Origin: Croceibacterium atlanticum
Lineage (GTDB): Bacteria > Pseudomonadota > Alphaproteobacteria > Sphingomonadales > Sphingomonadaceae
Reading direction: 5' to 3'
Assembly: GCF_001008165.2 (NCBI RefSeq)
Contig: NZ_CP011452.2
Location: 2,356,001-2,420,000, forward strand
Length of the DNA stretch: 64,000 nt
The position numbers and the translations under genes were made by a program. The notes beneath the pieces are model-generated. The model saw only the letters and a program-made list of their open reading frames with translations, was not told where the DNA came from and made no database searches. The stretch's first letter is position 1. Each line of letters starts with the position of its first letter. Below, piece after piece: positions 25,157 to 33,818 of this stretch.

Positions 25157-26608
25157 GTGGCGATCGCCAGGGGGGGATGGCTGCTGATCACGTGTGCCTG
25201 TCTGGCTTTGCCCAGACAGGCATCGGCCGACACGCTGAAGGAAGCGCTTGCGCAAGCCTATGAAACGAACCCGACGCTGGAAGCGGCGCGTGCGCAATTG
25301 CGCGCAACGGACGAAAACGTGCCGATCCAGCGCGCGGACGGCCTGCCTTCGTTGAACGCGTCGGGCCAGTACACCGAATATGTGGTGCAGGCGACATCCA
25401 GCTTCATCAATCCGGAACGCGCCGCGCAGGCCGGTCTGGAACTGAGCGTGCCGCTCTATTCCGGCGGCAGGGTGCGCAATGGCATCAATGCCGCGGAAAC
25501 GCGCGTTCTGGCCGGCAGGGCAAATCTGCGCGCCACGGAAAGCTCCGTCTTCTCGCAAGTCGTCGCCGCATATATGGACGTGATCCTGCAAGAGGCGATC
25601 GTCGGCCTTTCCAGCAACAATGTGGATGTCCTTCAGGTCAATCTGCAGGCGACAAGCGACCGTTTTGAAATCGGCGATCTGACCCGCACCGACGTGGCGC
25701 AGTCGCAGGCGCGTCTTGCCCAGGCGGAAAGCAGCCTGCGTTCCGCCAAGGCCAATCTGACGGAAGCGCGCGAAAGATATATCCGCCTTGTCGGGGAAAT
25801 GCCCACCGATCTCCAGGCGCCACCCCCCTTGCCCGGCCTTCCGGAAACGCCGGACGATGCAGTTATTGTCGCGCTTGAAAACAATCCCGACATGATCGCC
25901 GCACGGCGCGAAGCAAAGGCTGCGGGTTACGATATCGAAGTGGCTGGCGCCGGGCGCCTTCCCACCGTGTCCCTCTTCGCCAATGGTAATTACAACAATT
26001 ACCTGGGCACTCTCGGCAGCATTTCAGGCTCGCCCGCGGATCAGGCACAGACATCATCGCAAGCGGGTGTTCGCGTCCAGATGCCTCTGTTCCAGGGTGG
26101 CGCCGTTTCCGCGCGCCAGCGACAGGCTCAGGCCAACGCCTCCGCCGCGCTTGAACGTGCAATCGGCACGGAACGCGAAATCATCGCCACGGTCCGCGCC
26201 GCCTATTCCAGTTGGCAGGCCGCGAACGAAATCATTCGTTCCAGCCAGGCCGCCGTGGATGCCGCCGACCTCAGCCTGGAAGGGGTGAGGGCGGAAAATA
26301 CGGTTGGCAACCGCACGATTCTGGACATTCTGAACGCGCAGCAGGAATTACTGAGCGCGCAGGTCGATCTGGTGACCGCACGGCGCAATGCCTATGTCGC
26401 AGGCTTCACCCTGCTTGCCGCCATGGGCCGCGCCGAAGCACGCGATCTGGGTCTGGAAGACGAGATTGTCGGCCCGCTTTACGATCCGACCGAATATTAC
26501 GACCGGGTCCGCGGCAATTTGTGGGACTGGTCACGCAATCCCGATCCCGTGGCTGAGTCCACGCGAACCGTTGACATTCCCGCGCCGGACGGAGAAATTT
26601 CGGAATAG
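25157..26608 (+). CDS. tolC: TolC-family outer-membrane efflux protein
   Basis: A 483-residue TolC-like channel for type I secretion and drug efflux. A signal peptide (MAIARGGWLLITCACLALPRQASA) is followed by the two structural repeats of long helices and beta strands. Landmarks are TLKEALAQAYETNPTLEAARAQL, LTRTDVAQSQARLAQAESSL, and in the second repeat VGNRTILDILNAQQELLSAQVDLVTARRNAYVAG. The start is a GTG at 25157 with GGAG 10 bases upstream, 2 bp after the PIMT-like stop. Partner pump or ABC genes are not nearby, so it may serve several systems. Confidence 0.94.
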   Translation: MAIARGGWLLITCACLALPRQASADTLKEALAQAYETNPTLEAARAQLRATDENVPIQRADGLPSLNASGQYTEYVVQATSSFINPERAAQAGLELSVPLYSGGRVRNGINAAETRVLAGRANLRATESSVFSQVVAAYMDVILQEAIVGLSSNNVDVLQVNLQATSDRFEIGDLTRTDVAQSQARLAQAESSLRSAKANLTEARERYIRLVGEMPTDLQAPPPLPGLPETPDDAVIVALENNPDMIAARREAKAAGYDIEVAGAGRLPTVSLFANGNYNNYLGTLGSISGSPADQAQTSSQAGVRVQMPLFQGGAVSARQRQAQANASAALERAIGTEREIIATVRAAYSSWQAANEIIRSSQAAVDAADLSLEGVRAENTVGNRTILDILNAQQELLSAQVDLVTARRNAYVAGFTLLAAMGRAEARDLGLEDEIVGPLYDPTEYYDRVRGNLWDWSRNPDPVAESTRTVDIPAPDGEISE

Positions 26609-26636
26609 TTAAGGCCATTCGGGGGATTCGGGAAAA

Positions 26637-27137
26637 ATGCGCCAGGAAGGTGAACCTTCGGTCGAGGAAATTCTCGACTCGATCAAGAAAGTGATCGCGC
26701 GCGACAACCGCGAATCCGCCGCTGCCGAACGCCGCCACCGCGAAACCTCCGGCATCGCCCAGCAGGAAGAACACTCTGCCGGAAGCCAGGACGAATCGGA
26801 AGAAGTGCTGGATCTGGAAGAAGCGGCCGAGATGCTGGGCGAAGAAGATTTCGCCGAACATGCTTCTTCAGACAGCGAGGATGCGGATGCCGCGGCCGAA
26901 GCGCTGATGAATGCCGGCGCCACCAGTTCCATCCGCGAATCGCTGGCCGCGCTGGCGACCATCGCCGAACCGGGCGCACCGCCGCAGATCGTACGTTCCG
27001 GCGAAACCTCTCTCGAAGCCATGGCGCGTGAGATGTTGCGTCCGATGCTCGCCCAATGGCTCGATCAGAATCTGCCGCCCATTGTGGAACGCATGGTGAA
27101 GGACGAAATCACCCGGATCGTCCGCAAGAAGAGCTGA
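26637..27137 (+). CDS. PopZ/DUF2497-like pole-organising protein
   Basis: A 166-residue DUF2497 protein. The N terminus EPSVEEILDSIKKVIARDN is the short helix that PopZ proteins use for partner binding. The middle is a long acidic, low-complexity stretch (about residues 25-90, rich in E, A and S). The C-terminal helices LEAMAREMLRPMLAQWLDQNLPPIVERMVKDEI drive oligomerisation in Caulobacter PopZ, which anchors ParB/parS at the pole. Whether this homologue does the same is inferred. parAB and parS-like sites lie about 15 kb away. It follows tolC by 28 bp. Confidence 0.88.
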   Translation: MRQEGEPSVEEILDSIKKVIARDNRESAAAERRHRETSGIAQQEEHSAGSQDESEEVLDLEEAAEMLGEEDFAEHASSDSEDADAAAEALMNAGATSSIRESLAALATIAEPGAPPQIVRSGETSLEAMAREMLRPMLAQWLDQNLPPIVERMVKDEITRIVRKKS

Positions 27138-27184
27138 TCCCCGTACGCTTGCCTTGCGCAATGCGATCCACCACCTGAAGCAGC

Positions 27185-27595
27185 ATGAACAAGGATAGCC
27201 CCGAACAGCCGGATCTTGGCAAGGCGCAACGCGCGCTGGGCAAGATCGGCGGTGAAGCGATTGACCGGCACATCTTCCTGTGCGGCCTTTCCGAAAAGCA
27301 GGAATGCTGCCGCCGGGAAGTGGGCGAACGATCGTGGAAATATCTGAAACGCCGCCTGAAAGAGCTGGGGCTGGCCGGAAAAGGCGGCATTCAGCGCAGC
27401 AAGGCTGATTGCCTGCAAATCTGCGAAGCGGGGCCCATCGCCGTCATCTGGCCAGACCGCGTCTGGTATCATTCCTGCACCGAAGAAGTGCTGGAACGCA
27501 TCATTCAGGAACATTTGATCGGCGGCCGGCCGGTAGAAGATTATCGCTTGCGCTCGTCCGAATCTTCCAGCGGATCGATCACCGCCTCGTCATGA
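27185..27595 (+). CDS. Thioredoxin-like [2Fe-2S] ferredoxin
   Basis: A 136-residue ferredoxin of the thioredoxin-like family. The first cysteines are in [13 protein letters not shown] and the second pair in [10 protein letters not shown], followed by [34 protein letters not shown], which is conserved in the family. The protein would normally end about there. The last 17 residues ([10 protein letters not shown]…) come from DNA that is also the 3' end of the membrane-protein gene on the other strand, a 55-bp convergent overlap. Electron-transfer partners are unknown. Confidence 0.88.
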   Translation: MNKDSPEQPDLGKAQRALGKIGGEAIDRHIFLCGLSEKQECCRREVGERSWKYLKRRLKELGLAGKGGIQRSKADCLQICEAGPIAVIWPDRVWYHSCTEEVLERIIQEHLIGGRPVEDYRLRSSESSSGSITASS

Positions 27596-27840
27596 CCTGT
27601 GCCGCTGGACAGGAAGACCAGCCCCATCAGTGCCGATAGCAACAGCATGGTGAAGCCCAGCCCCAGCGCCGTGGCGATGAACAGGTGAACCGATTCGGTG
27701 CCGTTCTGGCGATAGACCAGCAGCATCGCCAGGATGACGATCATCACCGTCACCATCATCATGAAGCGCATCATGCGCCGAAAGCGCGCCCAGGCATGGG
27801 CCGCTGTTTCCGGGTCTTCCAAAGGTGAACGCTTCGCCAT
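27541..27840 (-). CDS. Small two-helix inner-membrane protein
   Basis: A 99-residue protein with a charged N terminus, two clear membrane helices (about residues 26-45, methionine- and valine-rich, and 57-82) and an acidic tail. The start at 27840 has GGAGG five bases upstream; ATG at 27852 would put the ribosome-binding site inside the gene. I do not recognise a named family. Its 3' end overlaps the ferredoxin gene by 55 bp on the opposite strand. Confidence 0.75.
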   Translation of the reverse strand: MAKRSPLEDPETAAHAWARFRRMMRFMMMVTVMIVILAMLLVYRQNGTESVHLFIATALGLGFTMLLLSALMGLVFLSSGTGHDEAVIDPLEDSDERKR

Positions 27841-27962
27841 CGGGGCCTCCATGCTCTTTCTGCCCCCCATGATGCAACGCCCCTTTGCCAGTGATTTGGC
27901 CGCAGAACCAGTTTCGTGGCAAGATGCGGTTGCAGAACGCGAAAACGCGAAGGGAGAGATGC

Positions 27963-28391
27963 ATGACAATTGCGAGAGTTATCGCCGAACAGAACGGAGA
28001 AGTGATCCATTGCGCGCCAGAATCGACCGTGCAGGAGGCTGCACGTTTACTGGCTGAAAATCGGATCGGCGCAGTTCCGGTGCTCGAAAATGGCAAGGTC
28101 GTGGGGATCTTCTCTGAACGCGACCTCCTGTATTGCGTGGCGCGGGATGCGGCGGTTGGCCTGTTGCATGACGTGCGGAAAGTAATGACCGGGCCGGCAA
28201 TAACCGTGGGTCCGGATACGGACGCGCTGGAAGCGCTGGCCCTGATGACTCGCCGCCGCATTCGGCATTTGCCAGTGATCGAAAATGACGAGATGATCGC
28301 CTTTGTTTCCATCGGCGACCTGGTGAAATACCGCATGGGGCAGATCGAAGGCGAGGCAAAGGCCATGCGGGAATACATCACCACCGCTTGA
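27963..28391 (+). CDS. Protein with two CBS domains
   Basis: A 142-residue protein made only of a CBS pair. The first spans about residues 10-65 (STVQEAARLLAENRIGAVPVLENGKVVGIFSERDLL) and the second about 75-130 (PDTDALEALALMTRRRIRHLPVIENDEMIAFVSIGDLV). Such stand-alone CBS proteins bind adenosine nucleotides and regulate other proteins; the target is unknown. The start at 27963 gives the usual MTIARVI N terminus. It diverges from the small membrane-protein gene. Confidence 0.9.
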   Translation: MTIARVIAEQNGEVIHCAPESTVQEAARLLAENRIGAVPVLENGKVVGIFSERDLLYCVARDAAVGLLHDVRKVMTGPAITVGPDTDALEALALMTRRRIRHLPVIENDEMIAFVSIGDLVKYRMGQIEGEAKAMREYITTA

Positions 28392-28422
28392 GCGGGCAGC
28401 CGGGGCACCCTACATCGTGCTC

Positions 28423-28752
28423 ATGGCCGATATGCTGACACTGACCGAAGCCGCCGCCGACCGAGTCGGCTCAATCGCCCGCAAGCAGGGCAAGCCGGCC
28501 GTTCTGCGCCTGTCAGTGGAAGGCGGAGGCTGTTCCGGCTTCCAGTACAAGTTCGACCTGGCGGAAGAGATCGAAAGCGATGACGCGGTAAGCGAAACCA
28601 GCGGTGTGAAGCTGGTTGTCGATCCGGTGAGCCTGGATCTGGTGGCCGGCAGCGTGGTCGATTTCGTCGAATCGCTGGGCGGGGCGGCTTTCCGGGTGGA
28701 AAACCCCAATGCGGCCGCCGGTTGCGGTTGCGGTTCCAGCTTTGGCATCTAA
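28423..28752 (+). CDS. erpA: Iron-sulfur insertion protein, ErpA-like
   Basis: A 109-residue A-type carrier with the three cluster cysteines in GGGCSGFQYKF and AGCGCGSSF. The tail ends GCGSSFGI as in ErpA-type proteins. It would deliver Fe-S clusters to essential apoproteins. ATG at 28423 is chosen; GTG at 28417 or ATG at 28432 are alternatives. It ends where xthA begins, an erpA-xthA pair I have seen in related genomes. Together with the SUF-linked carrier it makes at least two A-type proteins here. ErpA versus IscA is a judgement from context. Confidence 0.85.
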   Translation: MADMLTLTEAAADRVGSIARKQGKPAVLRLSVEGGGCSGFQYKFDLAEEIESDDAVSETSGVKLVVDPVSLDLVAGSVVDFVESLGGAAFRVENPNAAAGCGCGSSFGI

Positions 28753-28762
28753 TGTCCGCCCT

Positions 28763-29533
28763 GTGCGGATAGCCTCTTTCAACATCAACGGGATCAAGGC
28801 GCGCCTGCCGCGCCTTCTGGAATGGCTCGAAGAAACGCGGCCGGCTGTCGCCTGCCTGCAAGAGATCAAGAGCCAGGACGCCAACTTCCCGGCCGATGAG
28901 TTCGAAAAGATTGGCTACAAGGCCATCTGGCACGGCCAGAAGAGCTTCAATGGCGTGGCCATATTGGTGGACGGGCAGGAACCGATAGAGGTCCAGCGCG
29001 GCCTTCCCGGCGATCCGGAAGATGATCATGCCCGCTATATCGAAGCCGACATCGGCGATCTGCGGGTGGTGAATATCTATCTGCCCAACGGCAATCCGCA
29101 GCCCGGGCCCAAATTCGACTACAAACTGGCCTGGATGGCGCGCCTGCGCACCCGCATGGCCGAACTATATGCGAGCGAGCGGCCGACAATCGTGGTCGGC
29201 GATTTCAACGTCATTCCCGAAAACAAGGATGTTTGGTCGGTGAAGGCGATGGAAAATGACGCGCTGATGCAGCCGGAAAGCCGGGATGCCTATGCCCGCC
29301 TGCTCCATGACGGGTGGACGGACGCACTGGACACTCTGAACCCGCAAGGGGGCATCTGGACCTTCTGGGATTACCAAGCCGGTGCCTGGCAGCGCGATCA
29401 CGGTTTCCGGATCGATCACATGCTGCTGTCGCCCGAATGCGCCGACCGGCTGTTATCTGCCGGTGTGGACAAGGAATATCGCGGGCGGGAAAAGGCCAGC
29501 GATCACGCCCCGGTCTGGGTCGAGCTGGCCTGA
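28763..29533 (+). CDS. xthA: Exodeoxyribonuclease III
   Basis: A 256-residue AP endonuclease/3'-5' exonuclease of the EEP superfamily for base-excision repair. Motifs: RIASFNINGIKARLPRL (metal-binding Asn), LQEIKSQDANFP (Glu), YLPNGNP, VVGDFNVIPENKDV (GDFN) and the C-terminal EKASDHAPVWVEL (catalytic SDHxP). The start is the GTG at 28763, which gives the usual (M)RIASFNING; the frame runs on upstream inside erpA without family sequence. It converges with the cell-wall hydrolase gene. Confidence 0.95.
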   Translation: MRIASFNINGIKARLPRLLEWLEETRPAVACLQEIKSQDANFPADEFEKIGYKAIWHGQKSFNGVAILVDGQEPIEVQRGLPGDPEDDHARYIEADIGDLRVVNIYLPNGNPQPGPKFDYKLAWMARLRTRMAELYASERPTIVVGDFNVIPENKDVWSVKAMENDALMQPESRDAYARLLHDGWTDALDTLNPQGGIWTFWDYQAGAWQRDHGFRIDHMLLSPECADRLLSAGVDKEYRGREKASDHAPVWVELA

Positions 29534-29573
29534 AGCGGCAGGGGGCCACGAGACAGGCCCCCCAACCGGCACA

Positions 29574-30254
29574 TCAGCGATAGAAGATGTGGCTGTCGAT
29601 GGTCGTTTCGGCGATCTTGCGCCGTGCCCAGCGCGGATGAACACGCTTGGCATGGAAATAGAGCGAATCTCCTGCCGCGCTTTCCCACAATTCCTCATGC
29701 GCGATGCGGGCAACGGCCATGGCCCGCTGCCATGCAGTGGAAGATGTGCGGACGGCAGGGATGTGGCCGTTCTTCACGAAAGAGAACTGTTTGCGCTGCT
29801 TTACGACACCGCAATAGCTGTCCGGGAAGAGGCTGGATTCAGCGCGGTTCACGACCACGCGGCCCACGGCCAGCTGGCCGGCCAGAGGTTCACCGCGGGA
29901 TTCGAAATAGATCGCCTGCGCAAGGCAGCGCAGGTCGTCGGAAAGGGCCGCGCTGGTCGGCATATCCGCCACCAGTTCATGCAGGGAAGAGGCTTCGCCA
30001 CTCGCCACGGTTTCCTGGTCGACAATATCCGTCGGCTCGGGAAGGGGCTGGACCACTGCTTCGGCTACGAAGCGCACACTGGAATCCGCCGTTTCGGCCG
30101 TGTTGGCAGCATCCTGCGCGGCCGTGTGATCGGATTCGATACCGGCCCCTGCATCCTGCTGGGCCGCGGCGCCGGAACTTTCAGCACCAATCAGGGCTAG
30201 AACAAGCACAAAGGCCGAGGCCAAGGCCCCGGCGCCAAAGGTTTTGCGGCTCAT
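29574..30254 (-). CDS. SleB-like cell-wall hydrolase
   Basis: A 226-residue exported protein with an N-terminal hydrophobic signal (ALASAFVLVLALIGAESSGAAA). A 100-residue low-complexity linker and a Hydrolase_2/SleB domain follow from about residue 105. The catalytic glutamate is in LAQAIYFESRGEP, and the core continues VGRVVVNRAESSLFPDSYCGVVKQRKQFSF and DSLYFHAKRVHPRW. SleB enzymes are lytic transglycosylases acting on peptidoglycan; outside spore formers they probably remodel the wall. A promoter candidate lies about 170 bp upstream. Confidence 0.9.
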   Translation of the reverse strand: MSRKTFGAGALASAFVLVLALIGAESSGAAAQQDAGAGIESDHTAAQDAANTAETADSSVRFVAEAVVQPLPEPTDIVDQETVASGEASSLHELVADMPTSAALSDDLRCLAQAIYFESRGEPLAGQLAVGRVVVNRAESSLFPDSYCGVVKQRKQFSFVKNGHIPAVRTSSTAWQRAMAVARIAHEELWESAAGDSLYFHAKRVHPRWARRKIAETTIDSHIFYR

Positions 30255-30426
30255 TAATACCGTAACTCAAGGCGGTGAGCGCCCGTCGCAGGTAGGTGAT
30301 CGCGGGAAGTACAAAACTGTAATACCGAGATCCGACACTTGCCTGCCGGCAACTCCCCGTCTGCGCGCTAGTCCACCCGGCGTGAATGCCGTGCGCGAAC
30401 CGCCTGCGCTGTTGGAAGTTGCGGGC

Positions 30427-30454
30427 CAGATAGTTCCCCGCCCTCCCCTGTCAA
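30427..30454 (-). promoter_or_regulatory. Promoter candidate for the SleB-like gene
   Basis: On the minus strand TTGACA (30454-30449) and TATCTG (30432-30427) are separated by 16 bases. The -35 is a perfect match to the housekeeping consensus and the -10 matches four of six. Transcription would run toward the cell-wall hydrolase gene, with a leader of about 165 nt. The rest of the 203-bp gap shows nothing I can name. Confidence 0.5.
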
Positions 30455-30457
30455 CAC

Positions 30458-30787
30458 TTAGACCTCCAGATTGTCGATGAAGCGTTCACCATTGGCGATG
30501 TCGAGCTCCACCACCCACAGATCCGGGTCCTGGGCATGGCGCCTGCTGCAATAATCCCAGAATTCATCCGGATTTTCAGTATCTTGTGACCGGGAAAGGG
30601 ACCATTTCCGGGTTCCATCCGGCTGCGGCATACGTTCGTAAGCGCGCGCATTTGTGCCGTTTTCGCAACAGATAATCAGCAATGTCCCAGCGTCGCGTTC
30701 ACCTTTTTTAATAACAGTTGCGAAGCCGCCTGCCGCCTGCACGGTTCGAATCAAACCGCCGACTTCCAGATGAGCGGGCAACCGCAT
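30458..30787 (-). CDS. DUF1491 family protein
   Basis: A 109-residue protein matching DUF1491. Conserved stretches are RLPAHLEVGGLIRTVQAAGGFATV, IKKGERDAGTLLIICCENG, ARAYERMPQPDGTRKW and DPDLWVVELDIANGERFIDNL. The family is restricted to alphaproteobacteria and has no known function. The start at 30787 begins the conserved region and has no signal peptide; it follows the thioesterase gene by 7 bp. It is probably transcribed with it. Confidence 0.85.
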   Translation of the reverse strand: MRLPAHLEVGGLIRTVQAAGGFATVIKKGERDAGTLLIICCENGTNARAYERMPQPDGTRKWSLSRSQDTENPDEFWDYCSRRHAQDPDLWVVELDIANGERFIDNLEV

Positions 30788-30794
30788 AATGCGC

Positions 30795-31295
30795 CTATTC
30801 GGCTTGCGCGGAATTATATCCGGCGAGGCCGGACAGCGCGATATGGGACCGCAGGAAAGTGCCCGTGCCCCGGCCGATTTCATCTCCTTCTTCGTCCAGG
30901 AGATGCGATTCCGCGATGAAGACCCGTCGTTTGCCGCTAACCCAGCGGCCTTCCGCCACCACGCGCCCCGATCGAACAGGCTTGGTGAAATGCAGGTTGA
31001 AGGCCGTAGTCAGCAGGAAGCGATCCGTAACCAGTGTATTGGCCGCATAGAAAGCGGCATCATCCAGCATCTTGAAATAAATCGTACCATGGGCGGCCCC
31101 GGCAGCATGGTGAATCCGTTCATCCACGACAAAGTGAATGCGGGCATGGCCTTCGCCCAGGATTTCCAACCGCGATTCGAACAAATCGTTGATCGGGGCG
31201 GAGGCATAGAGCGATTCCAGCGCGCGATAATGCAGTCCGGCTCCGCTATTGCCAGCTGCTGGATCGGTTTCAGGCGGCGTCACGATCCGTAACAT
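30795..31295 (-). CDS. PaaI-like hotdog thioesterase
   Basis: A 166-residue hotdog-fold acyl-CoA thioesterase-like protein. The family helix and active-site region is HHAAGAAHGTIYFKMLDDAAFYAAN, with strands FNLHFTKPVRSGRVVAEGRWVSGKRRVFIAES after it and GRGTGTFLRS near the end. The start at 31295 overlaps the end of ptsN by 26 bp. The substrate is unknown. A single hotdog domain usually works as a dimer or tetramer. Confidence 0.85.
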   Translation of the reverse strand: MLRIVTPPETDPAAGNSGAGLHYRALESLYASAPINDLFESRLEILGEGHARIHFVVDERIHHAAGAAHGTIYFKMLDDAAFYAANTLVTDRFLLTTAFNLHFTKPVRSGRVVAEGRWVSGKRRVFIAESHLLDEEGDEIGRGTGTFLRSHIALSGLAGYNSAQAE

Positions 31296-31746
31296 TGGTC
31301 AGCAAGCCAAACAGAGCCTCTTCATCGGGTGCCTCGCTCAAGGCTTCATGAACCCGCTCGTCCCGAACCAGGCGTGAAATCGCCGCCAATGCGTGCAAAT
31401 GGGTGGCGCCGCAATTTTCAGGGGAGAGCAGGCCAAACACCAAATCCACCGGCAAGCCGTCAGCCGCGGCAAAATCCGCCGGTTGGCGCAATTTCAGCAA
31501 CACTGCGACCGGCCGCGGAAGACCCTCAATACGCGCATGGGGAATGGCAACCCCCCGACCGAAGCCGGTGCTGCCAAGCTTTTCGCGCTCTTCCAGCTTT
31601 TCGAGCACTTTTTCCGGATCGAGATGCCACGCGAGAGCAAAGGTCCGGCTCAGCTCCGCCAGAATGGCGCGCTTGTCGCCAGCCTCCACGATCGCAACCG
31701 CTTCCGGCTTCATTTGAAAAAGAGGGTACATGAGGTCCGGCTTCAA
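31270..31746 (-). CDS. ptsN: PTS IIA-like nitrogen-regulatory protein PtsN
   Basis: A 158-residue EIIA-Ntr protein. The phosphorylated histidine is in RGVAIPHARIEGL near residue 67, and GLLSPENCGATHLHALAAISRLVRDE is the conserved second half. It is the terminal phosphoacceptor of the nitrogen PTS and regulates targets such as potassium transport and stringent-response proteins in other bacteria. It follows hpf on the same strand, the usual hpf-ptsN pair; rpoN, often upstream of hpf, is not in the window. The gap between hpf and ptsN is 106 bp. Confidence 0.94.
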   Translation of the reverse strand: MKPDLMYPLFQMKPEAVAIVEAGDKRAILAELSRTFALAWHLDPEKVLEKLEEREKLGSTGFGRGVAIPHARIEGLPRPVAVLLKLRQPADFAAADGLPVDLVFGLLSPENCGATHLHALAAISRLVRDERVHEALSEAPDEEALFGLLTNVTDRDAA

Positions 31747-31852
31747 ACTCTAAATCACAAACGGCGTTGCCCGATGCGGCGCCCTTACAGCCCCGCCGCC
31801 TCTTGTTCCAGCAATGGAATAAATGGCGTGAATCAGGCGTTTCAGCCCGCTT

Positions 31853-32422
31853 TCAAGAAGGTTCGACCCATCCGATCGAGCCATCTTCGCGGCGGTACAC
31901 CATATTATGACGGCCAGTTCCAGCATTTTTGAAGAATAAAGCGTTCGTATGTCTCAGATCGAGAAGCATCACTGCATCTGAAACGCTGACTTCCGGAACA
32001 TCGATACGTGTTTCGGCGATGATCGGCGGAGCGTCGGGAAGTTCCTCTTCCTCACTCTCCGGCTGTTCCATAGCGAAGACAGTATAGGCGGCCTCTTCCA
32101 GTTTGACCGCATGTTGCGCCTGTTCGTGGCGATCCTTCAGCCGGCGCTTGTAACGGCGGAGCTGTTTTTCGATCTTATCTGCGGCCTGGTCGAAAGCCAG
32201 ATGCGCATCATGTGCTTCCCCATGGCTTTTCAGGATCAGGCCATGATTCACATGCAGCACAATATCACATGCGAATGCGGCCGAAGGCGCCTTGCCGAAA
32301 GTGACGGAGGAGGAGAGCGCCTTGCTGAAATATTTCTCGCATATCCCGTTCAAGCGATCGCTTGCGTGTTCCTGCAGGGCCGAGCCGGTTTCCATCTGAT
32401 GGCCGGAGACGCGAATTTCCAT
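31853..32422 (-). CDS. hpf: Ribosome hibernation promoting factor, long form
   Basis: A 189-residue long HPF. The N-terminal RaiA/HPF ribosome-binding domain spans about residues 1-100 (MEIRVSGHQMETGSALQEHA … LRRYKRRLKDRHEQ). A linker of about 35 residues follows, then the C-terminal dimerisation domain (VSVSDAVMLLDLRHTNALFFKNAGTGRHNMVYRREDGSIGW). Long HPFs make 100S ribosome dimers in stationary phase. It precedes ptsN on the same strand. Confidence 0.95.
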   Translation of the reverse strand: MEIRVSGHQMETGSALQEHASDRLNGICEKYFSKALSSSVTFGKAPSAAFACDIVLHVNHGLILKSHGEAHDAHLAFDQAADKIEKQLRRYKRRLKDRHEQAQHAVKLEEAAYTVFAMEQPESEEEELPDAPPIIAETRIDVPEVSVSDAVMLLDLRHTNALFFKNAGTGRHNMVYRREDGSIGWVEPS

Positions 32423-32469
32423 GGGCGGGGTTCTCCTTCTGATTTATTGTTATAACCGTGATTTGTGCA

Positions 32470-32488
32470 TTGAAACCTGGGGTTTCAA
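32470..32488 (-). terminator. Hairpin overlapping the dnaQ stop codon
   Basis: TTGAAACC-tgg-GGTTTCAA (32470-32488) is a perfect 8-bp stem with a 3-base loop that includes the dnaQ stop codon. No U-run follows on the minus strand, so termination would be weak or Rho-assisted; it may instead protect the mRNA 3' end. Confidence 0.35.
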
Positions 32489-33183
32489 CGGTGCCACAGC
32501 GGTGATTCGATTGTTTCCAGAAACTCCGCATGCCGCGCCAGCTCTTCCGCGCTAGCGCAATGGGGGCGGGGCGGGCGGAATTCACGCCGGACCGTGACCG
32601 GAGCGGTGTTTTCCTGGGCAACCAGATCGGCCGCGACAGCCGTGGCCGATGCACCGAGTTCAAGGCCGATCTGCCGCCCACCGCATAGTTCGACATAGAC
32701 CTGGGCAAGCAATTCAGCATCGAGCAGAGCGCCGTGCAGGACACGGTGGCTGCGATCGACGCCATAGCGTGAACACAGGGCATCGAGCGTGTGCTTGGCA
32801 CCGGGATGGCGCCGCCGGGCGAGAACCAGCGTATCGACCATGCGATCCGTGCTGACTTCGGGATGGCCGCAGGCGACCAGTTCGAAATTGAGGAAGCCGA
32901 AATCGAATTGCGCATTATGCGCAACCAGTGGCGAATCCTCTATAAAATCGAGCAATTCCTGAACCTTGTCGCCAAAAAGCGGCTTGTCCGCCAGGAATGC
33001 ATCCCCCAGTCCGTGCACGCGTTCCGCTTCGAAGGGCATGCTGCGCTGGGGATTGAAATAGGCATGGAAATTGCGCCCGGTGGAGATGCGATTGACCAGT
33101 TCGATGCAGCCGATTTCCACCATCCGATCACCGGTCCTGGGATCGAGGCCAGTGGTTTCCGTATCGAAGACAATTTCACGCAT
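32485..33183 (-). CDS. dnaQ: DNA polymerase III epsilon subunit
   Basis: A 232-residue proofreading exonuclease subunit. The DEDDh motifs are VFDTETTGLDP (Exo I), LVAHNAQFDFGFLNFEL (Exo II) and HGALLDAELLAQVYVEL (Exo III with histidine). The C terminus is the tail that binds the polymerase alpha subunit. The start at 33183 opens the conserved REIVFDTETTG. It sits 44 bp downstream of coaE in the leftward coaE-dnaQ pair typical of the alphaproteobacterial origin region. Confidence 0.95.
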   Translation of the reverse strand: MREIVFDTETTGLDPRTGDRMVEIGCIELVNRISTGRNFHAYFNPQRSMPFEAERVHGLGDAFLADKPLFGDKVQELLDFIEDSPLVAHNAQFDFGFLNFELVACGHPEVSTDRMVDTLVLARRRHPGAKHTLDALCSRYGVDRSHRVLHGALLDAELLAQVYVELCGGRQIGLELGASATAVAADLVAQENTAPVTVRREFRPPRPHCASAEELARHAEFLETIESPLWHR

Positions 33184-33227
33184 GGGCTGATTATCGGCGG
33201 GGGTTGCCGGGCTGGCAAGGGCCTGAT

Positions 33228-33818
33228 TCAGCCCGTCAGCCTGTCCACCAGGGCGGCCACGGCGGCGCGCGTTTCGGCAAGGCTGCATCCGGTGTCGATC
33301 ACGTGATCGGCGCGGGCACGTTTTTCGGCATCCGGCATCTGCAGGGCGAGAATCCGGGCGAAACGATCTGCCGTCATGCCGGGGCGGGAGAGGACTCTTT
33401 CACGCTGAACCGCCGCAGGGGCGGAGACGACCAGAATTGAATCGGTTTCCTCCGCACCGCCTTTTTCAAACAACAGGGGAATATCGAATACGACCAGACT
33501 GGCCCCCGCATGTTCGATCAGGAATTCCTCCCTCCGCTGGCGAACGGCCGGATGCACTATGGCTTCCAGCCGCGACAGCGCTTCCCCATCTTCGAAAACA
33601 GCATTGCCGAGAGCTTCCCGGTCGAGCCCCCCTGGGCCGGTCGTGCCGGGAAAGCCCTGTTCGATGGCCGGCAACAAGGCGCCATTCGGCCCCTGCATGC
33701 GCCGCACCTCGGCGTCGGCATCGAAAACCGGCACACCAAGATCGGCGAACATGGCGGCCACGGTGGATTTACCCATGCCGATCGAGCCGGTGAGGCCGAG
33801 GACATGCGGATGGCTCAT
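33228..33818 (-). CDS. coaE: Dephospho-CoA kinase
   Basis: A 196-residue kinase for the last step of coenzyme A synthesis, phosphorylating the ribose 3'-OH of dephospho-CoA. Walker A is GLTGSIGMGKSTVAAMF. The DAD motif (PVFDADAEVR) and the lid (VLSRPGMTADRFARILALQMPD) follow. Length is normal. Its start overlaps the aroE stop by 4 bp, and dnaQ lies downstream. Confidence 0.95.
   Translation of the reverse strand: MSHPHVLGLTGSIGMGKSTVAAMFADLGVPVFDADAEVRRMQGPNGALLPAIEQGFPGTTGPGGLDREALGNAVFEDGEALSRLEAIVHPAVRQRREEFLIEHAGASLVVFDIPLLFEKGGAEETDSILVVSAPAAVQRERVLSRPGMTADRFARILALQMPDAEKRARADHVIDTGCSLAETRAAVAALVDRLTG

Noticed and set aside
30735-30760. A tRNA T-arm-like string (GGTTCGAATC)
   Set aside because: It lies within the DUF1491 coding sequence, and no acceptor stem or anticodon arm can be paired around it.
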